Of a DNA stretch of 64,000 nucleotides, positions 58,739-64,000 are shown one piece after another. Position 1 is the stretch's first letter, and each line of letters starts with the position of its first letter. Under the pieces are notes generated by a model that was given only the letters and a program-made list of their open reading frames with translations, was not told where the DNA came from and searched no databases. The stretch covers positions 62,001-126,000 of the forward strand of contig CATLJY010000187.1 of assembly GCA_949987705.1 (NCBI GenBank), given 5' to 3'. Source of the stretch: Thereva unica. Taxonomy: Eukaryota > Arthropoda > Insecta > Diptera > Therevidae. The position numbers were made by a program, and so were the translations under genes.

Positions 58739-59905
58739 TCATAAATAGCTCCACAGCCTGTTATTGGCCTTGGCTTCCTGCAACATCCTCCTCCAGAACT
58801 GTCGGTCCCTGGCTTGAAGTCTCCAATTTCTTATACCTAGGGTTCGTAGATCTTCTTCTACGCTGTCTACATATCTCTTTTTTGGACGTCCCGTACCTCT
58901 GTGTCCGTCTGGTCTCTTGTTCATAATAATTTTTGTTATGCTGTCGTCACTGCTACGTTCAACATGTCCTGCCCATCGGATTCTGTTAATTTTTATAGTT
59001 TTAATGATGTTTGGATCTTTATACAACTGATACAATTCGTGATTGTATCTTCTCCTCCAAACACCGTTTTCGTTGATTCCTCCATATATAGTGCGCATGA
59101 TTTTTCTTTCGAAGCACCCTAGGAGGTGTTCTTCGTTACTTCTTAATGTCCAGGTTTCGGATCCATACAGTAGTATTGGCCTTATAAGAGTTCTGTACAG
59201 TTTTACTTTAGTGCTTCTTGATATGTTCCTTGATAAGAAATGTTTACGTAGCCCAAAGTAGCATCTGTTTCCCAGCGCTAATCTCCTTTTAACTTCTAAT
59301 GTCGTGTCGTTGTCTTTTGAAATTAGCGTCCCTAGATATATAAATTCTTTTACTGCTTCGATGTTGTATGTATCAATTGTCATATTCTGGCGATCATTAC
59401 GTCTTTTGGAGATGCACATATATTTCGTTTTCTCTTCATTAATTGCTAGTCCGAGTTTCTTTGCTGCTCTTTCTAGCGATATGAAGTCTTCTTTCATTGC
59501 TACGGGGGATCTGGCTAGTATTACGATGTCGTCAGCGTACGCCAATAATTGTACCGACTTGTTGAAAATACTGCCCGCTGTGTTAATTCCTGCGTCTCTT
59601 ATCACTTTTTCCATAGCTACGTTAAATAGTAAGCACGATAGGGCATCTCCTTGTCTTAGTCCTACTGTGGCGTTGAATGGTTCTGATAGCTCTCCAATTC
59701 TTATTCTGCATAATACCTCATAATACCTCTTTCATTGTCATTTTAGTCAAATTTACAAGGTGTTTGGGGAATCTTAGGTACTCCATAGCTTTGTATAATT
59801 CTTCACGTTTTATTTTATCATAGGCGTTTCTGAAGTCTATGAATAGCGAATGTATGTTTATGTTAAATTCATTCGCCTTTTCTAGGACCTGCCTAAGAGT
59901 GAAAA
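58738..59905 (-). pseudogene. RTE-like LINE, 5' truncated, frameshifted
   Basis: The minus strand encodes RT: SLFIDFRNAYDKIKREELY, GLRQGDALSCLLFNVAMEKV, catalytic LLAYADDIVILA, then FIYLGTLIS, LLYGSETWTL and a long tail with IRWAGHVERSSDD and GRPKKRYVDSVEEDL, as in RTE-type elements. It is open from about 59614 to the stop at 58739. At about 59718-59737 a 10-bp direct duplication (AATACCTCAT twice on the plus strand) creates a frameshift and stop. It is 5' truncated at about 59905. The 3' end ATGATGATATATAT merges into (TA)n. Confidence 0.87.
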
Positions 59906-59918
59906 TATATATATATAT

Positions 59919-60407
59919 TGTGATGATTATGCGCCATCTGTTTGTCGAGAGGATGAATCAACGATTTTCGGTTGTTGTCTGAACTAAGAATTTATGTACT
60001 AAACTAACGAGCAATAAGCGAAGACAACTTCAAGCTGGTCGAAACTTAACGAAATAAACGAACATACCACTAGGCTCGAGAAAAGGGACTCGAGAAGGTT
60101 CCAGAAAGTAGACAAAGGTGGAGCTGCCTATATAAAAGCGCCTGGCAGCCGCTATCGAGTCAGTTTTGATTATAAAGGCGATACAAGTGTTTTAAAGTGA
60201 GAACAGTGAAAAGTAGTGAAATAAAAAGCGATAATTAGAATTGAATAGTGCGAAATATTAAATTTGCTAGTGATTATAGTGAACTCTAAGAATTGTGTTT
60301 ATTTTTAAATTGTGTTTGGTTTGTGATAAATAAATTATTGTGTGGATAATTAAAAAGTGTATTCCTTAATTAATCCTACGAATCCGTTAACCCGTAAAAA
60401 CGTAACA
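59919..60407 (+). repeat. Gypsy B copy 2 5' LTR
   Basis: 489 bp, TGTGATGATTATGCG to CGTAACA. It contains TATATAAAAGCGCC followed by GAGTCAGTTTTGATT, a likely TATA box and initiator near 60130-60175. It differs from copy 1 most at 60045-60105. Confidence 0.92.
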
Positions 60408-60409
60408 AT

Positions 60410-60427
60410 TGGTGTCAGAAGTGGGAT
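60410..60427 (+). promoter_or_regulatory. Gypsy B primer binding site (tRNA-Leu), copy 2
   Basis: TGGTGTCAGAAGTGGGAT, two bases after the LTR, identical to copy 1. Confidence 0.87.
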
Positions 60428-60519
60428 TAATTAAGAGATAAGTGAAATAAGTGAACTTGAACAATAATTGTGATTGGAATTTAAATTTTGTGCGTGAGAA
60501 ATAAGGACTTATTAATAAA

Positions 60520-61959
60520 ATGGGTCGAAAGCTAGTGGATTTGCGCACTGTAGAGTTGAAAAAAGAATTAAGTAAACGCTCGTTGTCAACGGTGGGGGCT
60601 AAAAGTTCCCTAACCGCCCTGCTTCGAGAAGCTATGGTGAACGAAGGTAAGGATCCTGAAACCTACATGTTTGAAGGCGAGGTAGAAGCAGAGCCAGAAG
60701 AAGCGACAGTGAGTATGGCAGAACTTCTTAAGACATTGATGGTGATGAAAAAAGCCCAAGAACGGTCATCAGTAGAGATGAAGGAAGCGCAAGAACGTGC
60801 ATCGGCAGAGGTGAAGGAAGTGATCACGGCGGAAGTGTTAGCGTTAAAAGATGAACAGAAGTTGTTAGCGGTGGCTCATGAACGCTCGTTAGCAGAACTC
60901 AAAGAGTCTATGGAAGAACAGAGAAACCAGATGGAGCAGAAATTCGAACTAATGTCACTCTCTGTTGATAAAAAGCTGGATAACGTAAAGCAAAATGTGA
61001 GGAATGATCTGGAAAATCTCGAATCTTCCATTAAAGCAAATGTAGAGTATGATCTGGAAAAGCTCGAAAATTCCATGAGGGAAAATGATGAAAAGTTGAA
61101 GATTGAGCTAGAATCGGTCAGAGCCGAGCTAGAAAGAGTAAAGATTCACCACCCAGCGACGGCATCTCACGAAGTCATCGGAGTTAGGAAACTGCAGCCT
61201 CCAACTTTCGACGGGCAAAGCCCATGGTCTACTTATAAGCTCCAATTCGAAGCAGCAGCAGCAGGCAATTTCTGGACTGAGGAGGAGAAAGCAACGTCCT
61301 TAACGTTGTCACTAAGGGGCACAGCAGCAGAAATATTGCAGTCAATACCAGCAGAACATCGCAACAGCTACGGGTTCTTAGTTCAAGCGCTGGAAATGCG
61401 TTACGGTGATCAACACATGCAAGAGGTTTATCGACTTCAACTTCGCAATCGACTTCAAAAGCCAGGAGAAACTTTACAACAACTATGCGCCGATATCGAG
61501 AGGTTAGTGCATCTGGCTTATCCTAGCTTCAGCCAAGACTACATCAATGAGGTAGCAAGAGAGGCTTTCCTGAACTCTTTTACCGACCGGGACCTGCAAC
61601 AGGCAGCCAGATTGGCCGGAAAGAAGAACACCGCAGAAGTTTTGGCATACGCTCTGGCATACGAGGCAGCGAGGCAAGCATCACGAAGTGCAGTCCGCAT
61701 CAGAGAGATCCACACAACAGAGGACATTTGCAGCAGAATGAATGCAACAGAAGTACGCGGTCGACTCCGATGCTGGAACTGTAGTGAACCGGGTCATTTG
61801 CAAAGGAATTGCAGAAAGCGAAGGAGAGCGGAGTCCCCCGAGAATAAGAGTGGCGCAAAGTGTTGTGAAAAATGCGGACACAGACAGAAAGGTGACCAGA
61901 GGAAGGCCGAGGAAAATGACTCCGTGTCGCCCCGTAGACAGCAGCAGGGAAACGAATAA
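60520..61959 (+). CDS. gag: Gypsy B Gag with SAP-like domain (copy 2)
   Basis: 479 aa, ATG start. Same order as copy 1: SAP-like helices (about 5-40), long Glu-rich coiled coil (about 60-210), a capsid-like region from LQPPTFDGQSPWSTYK, the knuckle CWNCSEPGHLQRNC and a basic Cys-containing tail. The coiled coil has lost one AQERSS-type repeat and gained KQNVRNDLENLE-type repeats relative to copy 1. The frame is intact, and the last codons carry the slippery site. Confidence 0.92.
   Translation: MGRKLVDLRTVELKKELSKRSLSTVGAKSSLTALLREAMVNEGKDPETYMFEGEVEAEPEEATVSMAELLKTLMVMKKAQERSSVEMKEAQERASAEVKEVITAEVLALKDEQKLLAVAHERSLAELKESMEEQRNQMEQKFELMSLSVDKKLDNVKQNVRNDLENLESSIKANVEYDLEKLENSMRENDEKLKIELESVRAELERVKIHHPATASHEVIGVRKLQPPTFDGQSPWSTYKLQFEAAAAGNFWTEEEKATSLTLSLRGTAAEILQSIPAEHRNSYGFLVQALEMRYGDQHMQEVYRLQLRNRLQKPGETLQQLCADIERLVHLAYPSFSQDYINEVAREAFLNSFTDRDLQQAARLAGKKNTAEVLAYALAYEAARQASRSAVRIREIHTTEDICSRMNATEVRGRLRCWNCSEPGHLQRNCRKRRRAESPENKSGAKCCEKCGHRQKGDQRKAEENDSVSPRRQQQGNE
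61947..61953 (+). promoter_or_regulatory. Gypsy B -1 frameshift heptamer GGGAAAC (copy 2)
   Basis: CAG GGA AAC GAA TAA in the gag frame, unchanged from copy 1. The -1 frame runs through the pol ATG at 61971. Confidence 0.75.
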
Positions 61960-64000
61960 AGACTAACTCCATGGGGCGGGAGTTGGTCGGGGAAATCGAA
62001 GCCCCCGGTATCATCATCGTCACTATCAAACAACTGCAGCGTAGTGGCGACAGCCTTGTCATCGATGGAAAGATTGGAGCCGAAAAATGCACAATAACTG
62101 TAGATACTGGTGCTTCAAAATCTGTCATCCGGGCTGACTTAGTCGGTAATAAGTGGTTGAAAGACGCATGCCAATACAGACTGAAAACAGCAACATGAGA
62201 GCCAGTACGAGTACACGGGGAAACTATGTTGGATGTGGTTCTCGCAGACATCGGATTTTCACACTCGTTCCTGGTAGCTGATATAACAGACGAGTGTATT
62301 CTGGGACTGGACTTTATGAAAACGCATAAAATTCTGCTGGACATCGGAGAGGAAATACTGAGATATGACAACAAGGAGATTCCCATGGCCATAGGATCCA
62401 CGTGTTTTTCGCAGCTGAAAGTCGTCGTTCGAGAAGATACCGTGCTTCCTCCGTGCGCTGAGAAATTGGTGCGAGCAATAGTCGATGGTGATCCCGGGAG
62501 CTACCGATTCTTTCTTATCGAACCAGAGAAAACGGAACAGGCCAAAAGTATAGCAATTGGAAAATGTCTGGTGAGCATCGATGACAAAAGGGAGGTGTTC
62601 ATGAGAGTGCTAAATACCAACGAGCGCGAAATACGATTGAAGAAGGATACGGTTTTGGGGAAAGGAGAACCGGCAGAACAGATTACATTAGTGGAGTGCG
62701 CTCACACGGAACCGGTGGCAAAACCAAAGCCAAAGGCCACGAAATTGGTAAACACAGTGCTCTCAAGTAGTTGTCTTGAACAAAACCAGTATCTCCAGGC
62801 AAGAACATTAGTGGAGGATTTTAGTGATATCTTCGCCATGAGAGATGATGATTTTGGAAAAACGAACATCGTCCAACATAGGATCGACACCAGAGATGCC
62901 CAGCCAATCAAGCAACCGCCGAGAAGACTACCACTAGCCAAGCGGGAAGAAGCAGCCAATATGATTGAGGACATGAGAAGACAAGGCCTTATAGAGGAGT
63001 CGAAAAGCCCTTGGATGTCTCCCGTGGTTCTAGTCAGAAAGAAAGATGGCAGCACAAGGTTTTGCGTGGATTATCGACGGTTAAATGACATCACTAAAAA
63101 GGACAGCTACCCATTACCTCGTATCGATGACACACTGGATACTCTCTCTGGAGCTAAATGGTTTTCTACCTTGGATCTTAAGAGCGGCTACTGGCAAGTC
63201 GAAATTCACCCGGAGGACCGAGAAAAGACAGCCTTCTCTGTAGGAAACGGCCTGTGGCAGTTTACAGTCATGCCGTTTGGACTGTGTAATGCTCCAGCTA
63301 CATTCGAACGACTGATGGAATGCGTCTTGCGAGGACTGACATGGAAGACTTGTCTGGTTTATTTGGACGATATCATCGTCGTTGGAAAAAGTTTCGAGGA
63401 ACATCTGGGCAATCTACGAGAGGTTTTCCAAAAGTTGAGAACAGCCCAACTGAAACTCAGCCCTAAAAAGTGCGTACTGTTCAGAGACCAAGTCAACTAT
63501 CTCGGACATGTGGTTTCATCCAATGGAGTTCAAACAGATCCGGAGAAAATAGCAGCAGTTAAGAATTGGCCCACACCGAAGGATAAGCATGAACTTCGAA
63601 GCTTCTTGGGACTTGCCACCTATTATAGACGTTTTGTCAGGAACTTCGCCGACATAGCTAAGGAATTACATAAACTGACAGAAAAAGGAAGACCATTTAT
63701 CTGGACAGAAAAATGCGAGGAAAGTTTCGAGACACTAAAGCAAGGACTTTGCCAAGCACCAATACTTACATATCCGAAGCCAGGGGAAAAATTCATATTG
63801 GACACAGATGCGAGTAATGTCGGAATTGGTGCAGTGCTATCACAAAACTTCGAAGGGCAGGAAAAGGTCATAGCTTACTACAGTAGAGCGCTGTCAAAAT
63901 CGGAGCGGAATTACTGCGTCACAAGGAGAGAACTGTTGGCAATCGTGGACTCAACTAAGCACTTCCACAAGTATCTCTATGGGCAAAACTTCATCCTTCG
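61953..64000 (+). pseudogene. pol: Gypsy B Pol, copy 2: nonsense codon, truncated by window
   Basis: The protease keeps the normal triad (ITVDTGASKSVI). A TGA at 62196-62198 replaces the GGA of copy 1; beyond it the frame is open again to the window end through RT (PFGLCNAPATFERLM, YLDD) and into RNase H (ILDTDASNVGIGAVL). Six extra in-frame bases lie near 62860. RT-RNase H would not be made unless the stop is read through. Confidence 0.9.

Larger units (their letters stand above)
59919..64000 (+). mobile_element. Gypsy B copy 2, cut by the window end
   Basis: A 489-bp 5' LTR preceded by TA repeats, tRNA-Leu PBS, gag, GGGAAAC site and pol to the window edge within RNase H. Same family as 17479-23584 but on the opposite strand, with its own differences: an 8-bp longer LTR with altered sequence at about 60045-60105 and a different coiled-coil length in Gag. 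One nonsense codon in pol makes this copy defective. Confidence 0.93.

Overview
The window is a eukaryotic, almost certainly insect, stretch built nearly entirely from transposable elements (TEs), satellites and (TA)n tracts. I see no convincing host gene. The arthropod reading rests on the TE mix: three Ty3/Gypsy families, an errantivirus-type endogenous retrovirus (ERV) with an Env relic, Jockey-, CR1/L2-, R1- and RTE-like LINEs, animal Helitrons and a Helentron relic, pogo-, hAT- and perhaps piggyBac-type DNA elements, and several foldback/MITE elements. Family names come from recognised motifs; no database search was possible.

Layout. 1-645: 52-bp satellite. 645-9212: a Jockey-like LINE fragment (minus) split by an apparently intact CsRn1-like Gypsy element (Gypsy A, 870-8656, TSD TATA). 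9213-10930: decayed 128-bp satellite. 12738-15402: Helitron-like elements. 15403-32540: one (TA)n landing pad cut up by eight complete elements plus a Helitron end: a foldback, a pogo-like relic, Gypsy B copy 1 (minus), Gypsy C (minus), a small MITE, a second foldback, a satellite-bearing Helitron (minus) and a TIR element with repeated internal motifs. 32771-34366: Helentron relic (helicase C-terminus plus endonuclease, minus). 34912-36459: non-autonomous hAT with an exact 8-bp TSD. 38560-45323: ERV relic interrupted by a LINE and by a 2.1-kb inverted-repeat element. 45435-46413: TTAA-flanked element with internal repeats. 48817-64000: a second (TA)n pad with an R1-clade LINE, two satellite-bearing Helitrons, an RTE-like LINE (minus) and Gypsy B copy 2, which runs off the window.

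How the genes work together. Each Gypsy family shows the retrotransposon plan (LTR, primer site, gag, protease-RT-RNase H-integrase, polypurine tract, LTR), and in each the reading-frame change from gag onward coincides with a canonical -1 slippery heptamer. A and B use GGGAAAC. Gypsy C appears to use two successive sites, AAAAAAC at gag/pro and AAAAAAG at pro/pol. Primers also differ: A fits tRNA-Trp, B fits tRNA-Leu, and C has no TGG-type site but an 11-nt segment touching the LTR that is complementary to a stretch inside that LTR, as in self-priming elements. The Gypsy C arrangement and the (TA)n landing pads are the most interesting features. Junctions in (TA)n are also classic assembly weak points.
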